DNA of 64,000 nucleotides from positions 56,030-120,029 of the forward strand of contig NZ_QXMG01000011.1 of the NCBI RefSeq assembly GCF_003569765.1, read 5' to 3'. Position 1 is the first letter of the stretch; every line of letters starts with the position of its first letter. The translations under genes and the position numbers were made by a program. This DNA is from Caldimonas tepidiphila. Lineage in GTDB: Bacteria > Pseudomonadota > Gammaproteobacteria > Burkholderiales > Burkholderiaceae_C. A model generated the notes under the pieces. That model saw only the letters and a program-made list of their open reading frames with translations, did no database searches and had not been told where the DNA came from. This document shows positions 29,615-37,767 of the stretch, one piece after another.

Positions 29615-30868
29615 ATGAACACAGACAACGACTCCCGCCGCGCGCTCGCCGGGCGCCGCCTGGTGCTGGGCCTCTCGGGCGGCATCGCCTGCTACAAGTC
29701 GGCCGAGCTGCTGCGCCTGCTGGTGAAGGCCGGTGCCGACGTGCAGGTGGTGATGACCGAGGGCGCGGCGCAGTTCATCACGCCGGTGACGATGCAGGCG
29801 CTGTCGAACCGCGAGGTCTTCCTCTCGACCTGGGACGCGCGCGCGCCGAACAACATGGCGCACATCAACCTGTCGCGCGAGGCCGACGCGCTGCTCGTCG
29901 CACCGGCGAGCGCGGACTTCATCGCGCGGCTCGCGCAGGGACGCGCCGACGACCTGCTGAGCCTGCTGTGCCTCGCGCGCCCGCCGGGGCTGTGCCCGCT
30001 GCTGCTGGCGCCGGCGATGAACCGCGAGATGTGGGCGCACCCGGCCACGCAGCGCAACGTCGCGCAGGTCGCTGCCGACGGCGCGCGCGTGCTCGGCGTC
30101 GGCAGCGGCGAGCAGGCCTGCGGCGAGACCGGCGACGGCCGCATGCTCGAGCCCGAGGAGCTGCTCGACGAGCTGGTCGCCTTCTTCCAGCCCAAGGTGC
30201 TGGCCGGCAAGACGGTGCTGATCACCGCCGGGCCGACCTTCGAGCCGATCGATCCGGTGCGCGGCATCACCAACCACTCCAGCGGCAAGATGGGCTTCGC
30301 GATGGCGCGCGCCGCGCGCGAGGCCGGTGCCGACGTGACGCTGGTCGCCGGCCCCGTGCACCTGCCGACGCCGCGCGGCGTGCGGCGCATCGACGTGCAG
30401 ACCGCGCAGCAGATGTACGACGCGGTCGTGCCGCGGGCCGCGGCGCACGAGATCTTCATCGCGACCGCCGCGGTGGCCGACTGGCGCCCGGCGAGCGCCT
30501 CCGACCAGAAGCTCAAGAAGGACGGCAGCGGCCGCTGCCCGGACATCGGCTTCGCCGAGAACCCGGACATCCTCGCCGCCGTCGCGCGGCTGCCCCGGCC
30601 GCCGTTCTGCGTCGGCTTCGCCGCCGAGAGCCACGACCTGCTCGCGCACGCGCGCGCCAAGCGCGAGCGCAAGGGCGTGCCGCTGCTGGTCGGCAACCTC
30701 GGCCCGGCCACCTTCGGCCGCGACGACAACGCGCTGCTGCTGGTCGACGCGAACGGCCACGCCGAGCTGCCAGAGGGCGCCTCGCAGGGCGCGCGCGCCG
30801 ACAAGCTCGCGCTCGCGCGCCGGCTGATGGGCGAGATCGCCCGCCGCCTCGCGAGCGAGACCGCTTGA
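29615..30868 (+). CDS. coaBC: Bifunctional phosphopantothenoylcysteine decarboxylase / phosphopantothenate-cysteine ligase
   Basis: A 417-residue two-domain enzyme for steps 2 and 3 of coenzyme A synthesis. The CoaC half has [19 protein letters not shown] (flavin site), the catalytic His in [13 protein letters not shown], and PAMNREMW. The CoaB half has [20 protein letters not shown] and the substrate Lys in [14 protein letters not shown] (29602-29607) ends 7 nt before the ATG, so the message may be leaderless. dut follows after 22 nt, the usual neighbour in many proteobacteria. Confidence 0.97.
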   Translation: MNTDNDSRRALAGRRLVLGLSGGIACYKSAELLRLLVKAGADVQVVMTEGAAQFITPVTMQALSNREVFLSTWDARAPNNMAHINLSREADALLVAPASADFIARLAQGRADDLLSLLCLARPPGLCPLLLAPAMNREMWAHPATQRNVAQVAADGARVLGVGSGEQACGETGDGRMLEPEELLDELVAFFQPKVLAGKTVLITAGPTFEPIDPVRGITNHSSGKMGFAMARAAREAGADVTLVAGPVHLPTPRGVRRIDVQTAQQMYDAVVPRAAAHEIFIATAAVADWRPASASDQKLKKDGSGRCPDIGFAENPDILAAVARLPRPPFCVGFAAESHDLLAHARAKRERKGVPLLVGNLGPATFGRDDNALLLVDANGHAELPEGASQGARADKLALARRLMGEIARRLASETA

Positions 30869-30890
30869 TTCCTTTTCTTTTCCCGACCGC

Positions 30891-31340
30891 ATGACCACGA
30901 TCGATCTGAAGGTGCTGGACCCGCGCATGGCCGACCAGCTGCCCGCCTACGCCACGCCCGGCAGTGCCGGGCTCGACCTGCGCGCCTGCCTCGACGCGCC
31001 GCTGACGCTGCAGCCCGGCCAGACCGAGCTGCTGCCCACGGGCCTGGCGATCCATGTCGCCGACCCGGGCCTCGCGGCGCTGATCCTGCCGCGCTCGGGG
31101 CTCGGGCACAAGCACGGCATCGTGCTCGGCAACCTCGTCGGCCTGATCGACTCCGACTACCAGGGCCAGCTGATGGTGAGCTGCTGGAACCGCGGCGCCA
31201 CCGCGTTCACGGTGCAGCCGATGGAGCGCATCGCGCAGCTCGTGATCGTGCCGGTGGTGCAGGCGCGCTTCAACGTGGTGGACGAGTTCGGCGCCTCCGA
31301 GCGGGGCGCCGGCGGCTTCGGCTCGACCGGCAAGCACTGA
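30891..31340 (+). CDS. dut: dUTP diphosphatase
   Basis: A 149-residue trimeric dUTPase that hydrolyses dUTP to dUMP. All five motifs are present: [44 protein letters not shown] and the flexible arm [12 protein letters not shown]. The spacing to coaBC suggests one operon. It converges with the SlyD-like gene. Confidence 0.97.
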   Translation: MTTIDLKVLDPRMADQLPAYATPGSAGLDLRACLDAPLTLQPGQTELLPTGLAIHVADPGLAALILPRSGLGHKHGIVLGNLVGLIDSDYQGQLMVSCWNRGATAFTVQPMERIAQLVIVPVVQARFNVVDEFGASERGAGGFGSTGKH

Positions 31341-31389
31341 AGGGGCGCAGCCCCCGGCCGACGAGGAAGACGAGGCGAGGGCGGGGCCC

Positions 31390-31911
31390 TCAGTGCATGT
31401 GCGGGCTGCTCGGCACGGTGTTGAGCACCGTGAACACCGGCTGGCCGACCGAGCCCTGCTCGATCTCCTCCTCCAGCGCCTCGCGCACGTCGTGCACCTT
31501 GATCGCCAGCCGCAGCGCGATGCCGGCGAGCGGGTGGTTGCCGTCGAGCACGACGTGGCTCTCGTAGACCTCGGTGACGGTGTAGATCGCGTCGTTGGGC
31601 ATGCCCTGCGTCGTCGCGCCCTCGGGCAGGCCGTCGAACTGCACGCCGGGCTGCAGCCCCTCGGGGAAGAGGCCGCGCTCCTCGAAGAACACCAGGTCGG
31701 CGTCGTACTCGCCGAAGGCGTGCTCGGGCTCCAGGTGCAACTGCACCTCGTGGCCGGCCTCCTGGCCCTCGAGGGCCTCCTCGACCTTGGGCAGCAGGTC
31801 CTCGCCGCCGAACAGGAACTCCACCGGCTCGCTCAGCTCGTCGATGAACTGGCCCTGGGCGTCTTCGAGTCGCCAGGTCAGGCTGACGACGCACGGATTC
31901 GTGATTTGCAT
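31390..31911 (-). CDS. SlyD-like FKBP-type peptidyl-prolyl cis-trans isomerase
   Basis: A 173-residue FKBP with an inserted IF (chaperone) domain: SLTWRLEDAQGQFIDELSEP begins the FKBP fold, FLFGGEDLLPKVEEALEGQE and LEPEHAFGEYDADLVF flank the insert, and GNHPLAGIALRLAIKV completes it. It lacks the His-rich metal tail of E. coli SlyD. I start at 31911 (MQITNPCVV); the open frame adds 15 residues that look non-coding. Cytoplasmic. Confidence 0.9.
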   Translation of the reverse strand: MQITNPCVVSLTWRLEDAQGQFIDELSEPVEFLFGGEDLLPKVEEALEGQEAGHEVQLHLEPEHAFGEYDADLVFFEERGLFPEGLQPGVQFDGLPEGATTQGMPNDAIYTVTEVYESHVVLDGNHPLAGIALRLAIKVHDVREALEEEIEQGSVGQPVFTVLNTVPSSPHMH

Positions 31912-31976
31912 GATGCGCCGATGATCGCACACGCGCGCGTGGCGTCCGGCCGACACCGCGCGGGCACAATTGCCCC

Positions 31977-33104
31977 ATGGACATTGATGAAGCCCTGCCG
32001 CTGCTCGGCGGCCTGAGCCCGGCGCAGTTCATGCGCCGCCACTGGCACAAGAAACCCCTGCTGATCCGCCAGGCGGTGCCCGGCATGCAGCCGCTGCTCG
32101 ACCGCGGCGAGCTGTTCGCGCTCGCCGAGCGCGAGGAGGTCGAGTCGCGCCTGATCGTGCGCAAGGGCGAGGACTGGACGCTCAGGCGCGGGCCGCTTGC
32201 GCGCCGCAGCCTGCCGAAGATCTCGCAGCCCGGCTGGACCGTGCTGGTGCAGGGCGTGGACCTGCACGACGACGCGGTGCACGCGCTGCTCGCGCCCTTC
32301 CGCTTCGTGCCGGAGGCACGGCTCGACGACCTGATGATCTCCTGGGCCAGCGACGGCGGCGGCGTCGGCCCGCACTTCGACTCCTACGACGTGTTCCTGC
32401 TGCAGGCCCAGGGACGCCGGCGCTGGCGCATTGGGCGGCTCGCCGACCCGCAATTGCAGCCCGACGTGCCGCTGAAGATCCTCACCAACTTCGAGCCCGA
32501 GCAGGAGTGGGTGCTCGAGCCCGGCGACATGCTCTACCTGCCGCCGGGCTGGGCGCACGACGGCGTCGCCGAGGGCGAGTGCATGACCTATTCGGTGGGC
32601 TTCCGCTCGCCGCAGCGCACCGAGCTCGTCAAGGAGGTGATGGTGCGCACGCTCGAGGCGCTCGAGCCCGACGAGGACGAGCCGATCTACCGCGACCCGA
32701 AGCAGCCCGCCACCGGAACGCCCGGCGCGGTGCCGGCCGCGCTGCAGGCCTTCGCCGCCGACGCGGTCGAGCAGCTGCTGAAGGACCGCGAGCTGCTGCA
32801 CGTCGCGCTCGGCGAATACCTGAGCGAGCCCAAGCCCCAGGTCTGGTTCGATCCCGGCGAGGAGCAGCCGCTCGACGGCGGCCTGGTGCTCGACCGGCGC
32901 ACGCGCATGCTCTACGACGAGCGTCACGTCTACATCAACGGCGAGTCCTGGCGCGCCGGCGGCCGCGACGCGAAGCTGATGCGCAAGCTCGCCGACGAGC
33001 GCGCGCTCGATGCGCGCGACTGGGCCCGTGCGAGCGAGGAGGCGAGGGAGCTGCTGACGCGCTGGGCGGACGACGGCTGGCTGCATCCGCGTGGGGCCGA
33101 CTGA
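31977..33104 (+). CDS. roxA: JmjC-type ribosomal protein 50S L16 arginine hydroxylase (RoxA/YcfD)
   Basis: A 375-residue Fe(II)/2-oxoglutarate oxygenase that hydroxylates an arginine of L16. The iron ligands are His133 and Asp135 (GPHFDSYDVF) and His194 (LPPGWAHDG). SLPKISQPGWTVLVQGVD and the long C-terminal dimerisation/winged-helix part match the bacterial family. CACAAT (31965-31970) ends 6 nt before the ATG, a candidate leaderless start. The downstream DUF7931-type gene overlaps or nearly touches it. Confidence 0.93.
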   Translation: MDIDEALPLLGGLSPAQFMRRHWHKKPLLIRQAVPGMQPLLDRGELFALAEREEVESRLIVRKGEDWTLRRGPLARRSLPKISQPGWTVLVQGVDLHDDAVHALLAPFRFVPEARLDDLMISWASDGGGVGPHFDSYDVFLLQAQGRRRWRIGRLADPQLQPDVPLKILTNFEPEQEWVLEPGDMLYLPPGWAHDGVAEGECMTYSVGFRSPQRTELVKEVMVRTLEALEPDEDEPIYRDPKQPATGTPGAVPAALQAFAADAVEQLLKDRELLHVALGEYLSEPKPQVWFDPGEEQPLDGGLVLDRRTRMLYDERHVYINGESWRAGGRDAKLMRKLADERALDARDWARASEEARELLTRWADDGWLHPRGAD

Positions 33105-33609
33105 GCACCGCTCGAGCGCAGGGGCGGGGGTGCCCGCACAGCCCTTCGCCTCGCGCGTCGACTTCGAGCAGGCGCTGCGCGGTGCCTTCGCGCTCGCCGC
33201 GCGCGAGGGCTGCGCGCGGATCTGGCTGGTCGATCCCGACTTCGAGCACTGGCCGCTGAGCGAGCCGGGCGTGAACGACAGCCTGCGTCGCTGGGGCCTC
33301 GCGCACCGGCGCCTGACGCTGGTCGCACACCATTTCGACATGTTTCCCCGCCGGCATGCCCGCTTCCTGGCGTGGCGCCGCTCGTGGTCGCACATCGTCG
33401 AGTGCCGGGCCTGGCCGAAGGACGAGGAGGGCGCGCTGCCCTCGCTGTGGCTCGCACCGGGCTTGCGAATGGTGCGGCTGCTGGATTCCGCGCGTTTCCG
33501 GGGCGTGATCGATGCCGATCCCGACGCGATGCGCGAATGGAGCGGGCGTTGCGATGTATTTTCGCAACGGGCAAGCCCTACGTTTTCGGCCTTTGTGCTC
33601 GGCCTATGA
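33091..33609 (+). CDS. DUF7931-like conserved hypothetical protein
   Basis: A 172-residue cytoplasmic protein whose pattern (RIWLVDPDFEHWPLSEPGVNDS, RRLTLVAHHFDMFPRRHARF, WSHIVECRAW, LRMVRLLDSARFRGVID) is familiar from Burkholderiales genes next to roxA. The fold recalls a PLD-like or phosphatase-like strand order but I see no catalytic motif. Two GTG starts are possible: 33091, overlapping roxA by 14 nt, or 33130, preceded by GGGGCGGGG. Function unknown. Confidence 0.75.
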   Translation: MGPTEHRSSAGAGVPAQPFASRVDFEQALRGAFALAAREGCARIWLVDPDFEHWPLSEPGVNDSLRRWGLAHRRLTLVAHHFDMFPRRHARFLAWRRSWSHIVECRAWPKDEEGALPSLWLAPGLRMVRLLDSARFRGVIDADPDAMREWSGRCDVFSQRASPTFSAFVLGL

Positions 33610-33628
33610 ATTGTGGTTTACCCGCAGA

Positions 33629-33634
33629 TATAAT
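33629..33634 (+). promoter_or_regulatory. Perfect TATAAT -10 box of the small lipoprotein gene
   Basis: TATAAT stands in locally AT-rich DNA 118 bp before the ATG at 33752. No good -35 lies at 17 bp; TTGTGG (33611-33616) is too close. The predicted leader is about 110 nt and contains a strong hairpin. Confidence 0.6.
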
Positions 33635-33680
33635 TTCGCACTAGGCTGGGGCGTGAATTCGTCGTCCCCCGTCTTTAGAT

Positions 33681-33708
33681 GGAACTCCGCACCCTCAGGG
33701 AGGGTTCC
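33681..33708 (+). other. Leader hairpin upstream of the small lipoprotein
   Basis: ACCCTC (33691-33696) pairs with GAGGGT (33700-33705) around a 3-nt loop, and flanking GGA/TCC extends the stem. It lies between the TATAAT box and the ribosome binding site, so it could regulate the message or be part of a small RNA ending at the T-run near 33733-33739. Confidence 0.5.
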
Positions 33709-33751
33709 ACGAGACAACCGGTTTGGTCGAGACCTTTTTGAGGAATAAGCA

Positions 33752-33970
33752 ATGAAAAAGTCGCTTCTGTTGGCTTCCATGATCGCTGCCCTGGCCCTGG
33801 CCGCTTGTGGCAAGAATGAACCGGCTGCTCCGGCCGCTGCTCCCGAGCCCGCGCCGGCGCCGGCTGCTTCGGCCCCCGCCGACACCACCGCTCCTGCCGC
33901 TTCCGAGCCGGCTGCCGCTGCCTCCGAGCCGGCCGCTGCTGCTCCGGCCGCTTCGGGCGCTTCGCAGTAA
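33752..33970 (+). CDS. Small Ala/Pro-rich lipoprotein
   Basis: A 72-residue protein. The signal MKKSLLLASMIAALALAAC ends in lipobox LAAC; the mature part is almost wholly Ala, Pro, Ser and Glu and is expected to be disordered. The ATG has GAGGA at 8 nt spacing. The strong promoter box, structured leader and classical terminator suggest high expression. Small lipoproteins of this type are common in Burkholderiales; function unknown. Confidence 0.85.
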   Translation: MKKSLLLASMIAALALAACGKNEPAAPAAAPEPAPAPAASAPADTTAPAASEPAAAASEPAAAAPAASGASQ

Positions 33971-33991
33971 GCCCTGCAGCGAAAGCCATGA

Positions 33992-34016
33992 AAGCCGCCC
34001 TCGGGCGGCTTTTTTG
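33992..34016 (+). terminator. Rho-independent terminator after the small lipoprotein
   Basis: AAGCCGCCC (33992-34000), TC loop and GGGCGGCTT (34003-34011) form a 9-bp stem followed by TTTTT. Confidence 0.93.
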
Positions 34017-34061
34017 TTTCTGCGGGGGGAAAGGGCGCCGCCGGCCGGGGTCCCGGGACCT

Positions 34062-34841
34062 TCAGCGCAGCGACAGCCAGCCCGAGCCGGTGATCGGATC
34101 GGCCACCGGCACCTCGCCGGCGGCGCAGCCGAGCACCGCGGCCAGCGCCTCGGCGGCGAGCGCCGGCGTGTTGTTCTCGCGGCTCAGGTGCGCGGCCAGC
34201 ACGTGCCGCAGGCCCGGGTGGAGGCAGGCGCCGAGGATCTCCGCCGCGCTGTCGTTGGACAGGTGGCCGTGGCTGCCGGCGATGCGGGCCTTCAGGAAGG
34301 CGGGGTAGCGCGAGCCGGCGAGCAGTGCGCGGTCGTGGTTGCATTCGAGCAGCAGCGCGTCGCAGTGCTGCAGTGCCTCGACGAGGCGCGGAGTGCTCTC
34401 GCCGGCGTCCGTCAGCAGCCCGAGCCTGCTCGCGCCGTCGCCGATGCACAACTGCAGAGGCTCGCGTGCGTCGTGCGGCACCGCGTAGGGGGAGAGCTTC
34501 AGGTCGCCCACCGCGATCTCCTCGCCGTCCGCGGCGAAGTTCGGCGCGGTCGGCAACTCGGGTTCGCCGATCGCTTCCCAGGTGCCCCGGCTGGTCCAGA
34601 GCGCCGTACCGTGGCGCCGCGCCAGCGTCGCGGCACAGCCGACATGGTCGCCGTGCTCGTGGGTGATGAAGACCGCGTCGATCGCGTCCGGCGCCAGCCC
34701 GAGCGCGCCGAGCCGCCGCGACAGCTCGCGCAGCGACAGCCCGCAGTCGACCAGCACCCGGGTGACGGTGCGGCCGCTGCGGCACTCCACCAGCGTGGCG
34801 TTGCCGGTGCTGCCGCTGCCGAGGCTGCAAAAGCGCATCAT
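34062..34841 (-). CDS. WalJ/YycJ-like metallo-beta-lactamase-fold hydrolase
   Basis: A 259-residue MBL-fold protein. The N-terminus SLGSGSTGNATLVE and the metal motif THEHGDHVG, with a second site in VPHDARE and LECNHD, match the YycJ/WalJ group linked in Gram-positives to double-strand break processing. SNDSAAEIL and AHLSRENNTP are also family marks. The start may be 34841 or 34838 (two consecutive ATG). It follows bamC by 34 nt in the dapA-bamC operon, an order common in betaproteobacteria. Confidence 0.9.
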   Translation of the reverse strand: MMRFCSLGSGSTGNATLVECRSGRTVTRVLVDCGLSLRELSRRLGALGLAPDAIDAVFITHEHGDHVGCAATLARRHGTALWTSRGTWEAIGEPELPTAPNFAADGEEIAVGDLKLSPYAVPHDAREPLQLCIGDGASRLGLLTDAGESTPRLVEALQHCDALLLECNHDRALLAGSRYPAFLKARIAGSHGHLSNDSAAEILGACLHPGLRHVLAAHLSRENNTPALAAEALAAVLGCAAGEVPVADPITGSGWLSLR

Positions 34842-34875
34842 CGACGGCAGTCGCTGCCCGCCGCGGCGCGGCGCT

Positions 34876-36027
34876 TCACTTCAGGTCGTCGGCGAGGCGC
34901 GAGACGATGCGCTGCGCGGCGCGGGCCGCCGCGGTGCCGCCCTTCTCGTCCAGCACCGTGACGGTGCTGCGCTCGCCTTCGCCGCGCACCGCGATGCGGT
35001 AGCGCTGGGCCTGGTTCTCGCCGGCCTTGCGTCCCAGCAGGCGGCCGATCACTCCGGGCTTCTCGCCGTCGGCGGCGTCGGGCGCCACGTAGCGCACGAA
35101 GTACAGGCCCTGTGCGCGGTTGCGGTCCTCGACCGTGAAGCCGCTGCGGTCGAGCGCGAGGCCGACGCGGCGCCAGGCGCGGTCGAAGCCCTCGTCGAGC
35201 TGCACCGCCGGCTGGCCGCCGGTGTTGACGACGCGCGCGCGCTGCGGCGGCTGCGGGGCGTTGGCGACGACGCTCTGCGCCTGTTCGGGCTTGGCGCCGA
35301 GCTTGACCAGCAGGCGCGACAGCATCTCGGCCTCGAGCTGCGGGTCGGCCGCGCGTGGCTGCCAGCGCGTGGTGTCGCGCTGCGCGTTGGTGTAGACCTC
35401 CTCGAGGCCGCGATGGCTGATGTAGACCTCGCTGCCGCCGCCCGGGGCGCGCTCGATGCGGGTGCGGAAGCGGTCGCGCTCGCCGGTCGAGTAGAGCGAG
35501 CCCAGCACGCGGCTGAGCGCGTTGCGGATCGCACCGTCGGAGACCTTCGCGCGGTTCTCGGCCCAGTCGGTCTCCATCACGCCGGTCTCGGGCTGCTCGG
35601 TGCTCAGCGCGAAGCCGTTGTCGAGCCAGAAGGCGCGCACCTGCGGCCACAGCTGCTCGGGCGGCAGCGCGGTGACGAGCCAGCGCTGGCTGCCGGCGCG
35701 CTCAATGCGGGCATTGCCGAGCGCCTGGACCGCGACCTGCTGCGTCGGGCTCGCCCCGGGGATGCCGACCGGCGCGGCCTGGTAGGCGCTCGCGCTGACG
35801 GCGCCGGTGCCGGGATCGGTCTGGTAGCGCTGCTCCTTCGCGAGTTGCGTCAGGTCGGGCGGGACTTCGAGCGACACCGACTTCGCGCCGGCGCTGCGGT
35901 AGTCGACGCGGTCGCCCTGCAGCGCAGAACCCACAGAGGAGCAGCCGGCCACGGCGGCGACGGCGAGCGACAGCAGCGCCAGGCGCGGGCCACGGGCGCG
36001 GGAGAGGGCGGTCAGGGACACGGTCAC
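34876..36027 (-). CDS. bamC: Outer-membrane assembly lipoprotein BamC
   Basis: A 383-residue BAM-complex lipoprotein. The signal ends AVAGCSS with the lipidated Cys at residue 29, then the conserved unstructured BamD-binding segment (DYRSAGAKSVSLEVPPDLT, RYQTDPGTG) and two helix-grip domains follow. The start is a GTG at 36027 with GGAGA upstream; there is no ATG before the signal, and the open frame extends to 36333 through dapA shadow sequence. It lies downstream of dapA, as in E. coli. Confidence 0.92.
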   Translation of the reverse strand: MTVSLTALSRARGPRLALLSLAVAAVAGCSSVGSALQGDRVDYRSAGAKSVSLEVPPDLTQLAKEQRYQTDPGTGAVSASAYQAAPVGIPGASPTQQVAVQALGNARIERAGSQRWLVTALPPEQLWPQVRAFWLDNGFALSTEQPETGVMETDWAENRAKVSDGAIRNALSRVLGSLYSTGERDRFRTRIERAPGGGSEVYISHRGLEEVYTNAQRDTTRWQPRAADPQLEAEMLSRLLVKLGAKPEQAQSVVANAPQPPQRARVVNTGGQPAVQLDEGFDRAWRRVGLALDRSGFTVEDRNRAQGLYFVRYVAPDAADGEKPGVIGRLLGRKAGENQAQRYRIAVRGEGERSTVTVLDEKGGTAAARAAQRIVSRLADDLK

Positions 36028-36107
36028 GAAAGAGGTCTCCGGTTCTCGGGGGCGCGGCGGGACGGCACCCGGCGACGCGGCGCGGGCGCGCGGCCCGCGC
36101 AATGCTT

Positions 36108-36989
36108 TTACAGCAGGCCGGCCTGGCCCAGCGCCTGCTCCAGGCTGGCCTGGGACGCGCTCGACAGCGGGGTGAGCGGCAGGCGCAGCGCCGGGCCGAT
36201 GCGGCCCATGCGCGCCAGCGCCCACTTCACGGGAATGGGGTTCGGCTCGACGAACAGCAGCTTGTGCAGCGGCATCAGCTGCATCTGCAGCTCCGCCGCG
36301 CGCCTGGCGTCGCCGTTGATCGCCGCCATGCACAGCTCGTGCATCGCGCGCGGCGCGACGTTGGCCGTCACGCTCACGTTGCCCTGGCCGCCCAGCAGCA
36401 TCAGCGCGACCGCGGTCGGATCGTCGCCGGAGTAGACCGAGAAGCCCTCGGGCGCCTCGCGGATCAGCCAGATCGCGCGCTCGATGTTGCCGGTGGCCTC
36501 CTTGATGCCGACGATGCCGGGGATCTGCGCCAGGCGCATCACGGTGTCGTGCTGCATGTCGGCGACGGTGCGGCCGGGCACGTTGTAGAGCACCACCGGG
36601 ATGTCCACGGCTTCGGCGATGGTGCGGAAGTGCTGGTAGATGCCTTCCTGCGTCGGCTTGTTGTAGTAGGGCACCACCTGCAGCGTGCAGTCGGCGCCGA
36701 CCTCCTTGGCGAAGCGCGACAGCTCGATCGCCTCGCGCGTGGAGTTCGCGCCGGCGCCGGCCATGATCGGCACGCGGCCCCGGGCCTGCTCGACCGCGAC
36801 GCGGATCACCTCGCAGTGCTCCTCGACCGTCACGGTGGGCGACTCGCCGGTGGTGCCGACCACGCCGATGCAGTCGGTGCCCTCGGCGATGTGCCAGTCG
36901 ATCAGTGCGCGCAGGCGTTCGTAGTCGACGCTGCCGTCCTCGTGCATCGGCGTCACGAGCGCGACGATGCTGCCAACAATCGGTTTCAT
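36108..36989 (-). CDS. dapA: 4-hydroxy-tetrahydrodipicolinate synthase
   Basis: A 293-residue class I aldolase that commits aspartate semialdehyde and pyruvate to lysine and diaminopimelate. The Schiff-base Lys163 is in [10 protein letters not shown], the catalytic Tyr135 in [10 protein letters not shown], and [12 protein letters not shown] is at 43-53. TAGAAT (37019-37014) is a good -10 box, 24 nt before the ATG, and AGAGGAA is a ribosome binding site. It heads the dapA-bamC-walJ operon. Confidence 0.97.
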   Translation of the reverse strand: MKPIVGSIVALVTPMHEDGSVDYERLRALIDWHIAEGTDCIGVVGTTGESPTVTVEEHCEVIRVAVEQARGRVPIMAGAGANSTREAIELSRFAKEVGADCTLQVVPYYNKPTQEGIYQHFRTIAEAVDIPVVLYNVPGRTVADMQHDTVMRLAQIPGIVGIKEATGNIERAIWLIREAPEGFSVYSGDDPTAVALMLLGGQGNVSVTANVAPRAMHELCMAAINGDARRAAELQMQLMPLHKLLFVEPNPIPVKWALARMGRIGPALRLPLTPLSSASQASLEQALGQAGLL

Positions 36990-37061
36990 GCGGTGGTTCC
37001 TCTGGATCCGGCGATTCTACCCAGCCGGTCGTGGCGTCTCGGGGCCGGCGTCAAGGCCGGG

Positions 37062-37607
37062 TCACAGGGGATAACGCGCGGGCGGCGCGGCGGATGACGG
37101 CTCGCGCACCGCGACGATGCGCTGCACGAAGCGCGCCGGCCCGTCGAGGAAGCCGTCCTCGTAGGCGATGACGCGCAATTCGCCGCGCACCGCGTCGAGC
37201 AGCTCGCCCGGGCGCAGCAGGAAGTCGGGGCGCGAGGGGCGGCCGACCGTTTCGTTGCCGGCGGCGAAGGTCTCGTAGACCAGCACGCCGCCCTCGGCGA
37301 CGGCGGCGACGATGTCGGGCAGCCGTGCGCGCCACAGGTAGTTCGTCACCACCACCGCGTCGAAGCGCCGCCCGGCGAAGGGCCAGGGGCCGGCCTCGAT
37401 GTCGGCGACGACGATCTCGCCGAGCGCGCGCAGCGGCTCGACCGCCGCCGCGTCGCGGTCCACGCCGCTGACGTTCGCGCCGCGTTCCGCGAACCAGCGC
37501 AGGTGGCGCCCGCCGCCGCAGGCCACGTCGAGCAGCGCGGCGCGCTCGGGGACGAGGTGCGACCAGCGCCGCACCCAGGGGGAGACGTCTTCGTGACCGT
37601 GCGTCAT
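37062..37607 (-). CDS. Class I SAM-dependent methyltransferase
   Basis: A 181-residue small methyltransferase. The SAM motif is LLDVACGGGRHLRWFAERG, followed by GVDRDAAAVEPL and FDAVVVTNYLWR. It resembles the TehB/UbiE-like group; the substrate is unknown. It starts 19 nt after the 42-residue membrane protein and lies in the same direction as the MFS gene upstream, so the three may form an operon. Confidence 0.87.
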   Translation of the reverse strand: MTHGHEDVSPWVRRWSHLVPERAALLDVACGGGRHLRWFAERGANVSGVDRDAAAVEPLRALGEIVVADIEAGPWPFAGRRFDAVVVTNYLWRARLPDIVAAVAEGGVLVYETFAAGNETVGRPSRPDFLLRPGELLDAVRGELRVIAYEDGFLDGPARFVQRIVAVREPSSAAPPARYPL

Positions 37608-37626
37608 GGCAGGAGATGGAAGGAGT

Positions 37627-37755
37627 TCAGAAGCAGGCCCAGACCTGGTCGGCGAGCTCGCGCGCCAGCTCCGGCGCGGCGTAGAGCGCGAAGACCGCGG
37701 CGAGCGCGAGCGCGACCGCCGTCCAGATCAGCGCCGTGCGCCAGTGCCCGCGCAT
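37627..37755 (-). CDS. 42-residue single-pass membrane protein
   Basis: A short ORF, MRGHWRTALIW... ending DQVWACF, with a basic N-terminus, one hydrophobic helix (TALIWTAVALALAAVFALY) and a short C-terminal part with Trp, Cys and Phe at the very end. The reading frame exactly fills the gap between the MFS gene (12 nt upstream) and the methyltransferase (19 nt downstream). I recall similar tiny proteins with a W-(A/S)-C-F end beside MFS genes in related bacteria, but cannot confirm it here. Function unknown. Confidence 0.65.
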   Translation of the reverse strand: MRGHWRTALIWTAVALALAAVFALYAAPELARELADQVWACF

Positions 37756-37767
37756 GCCGCATCCCCG

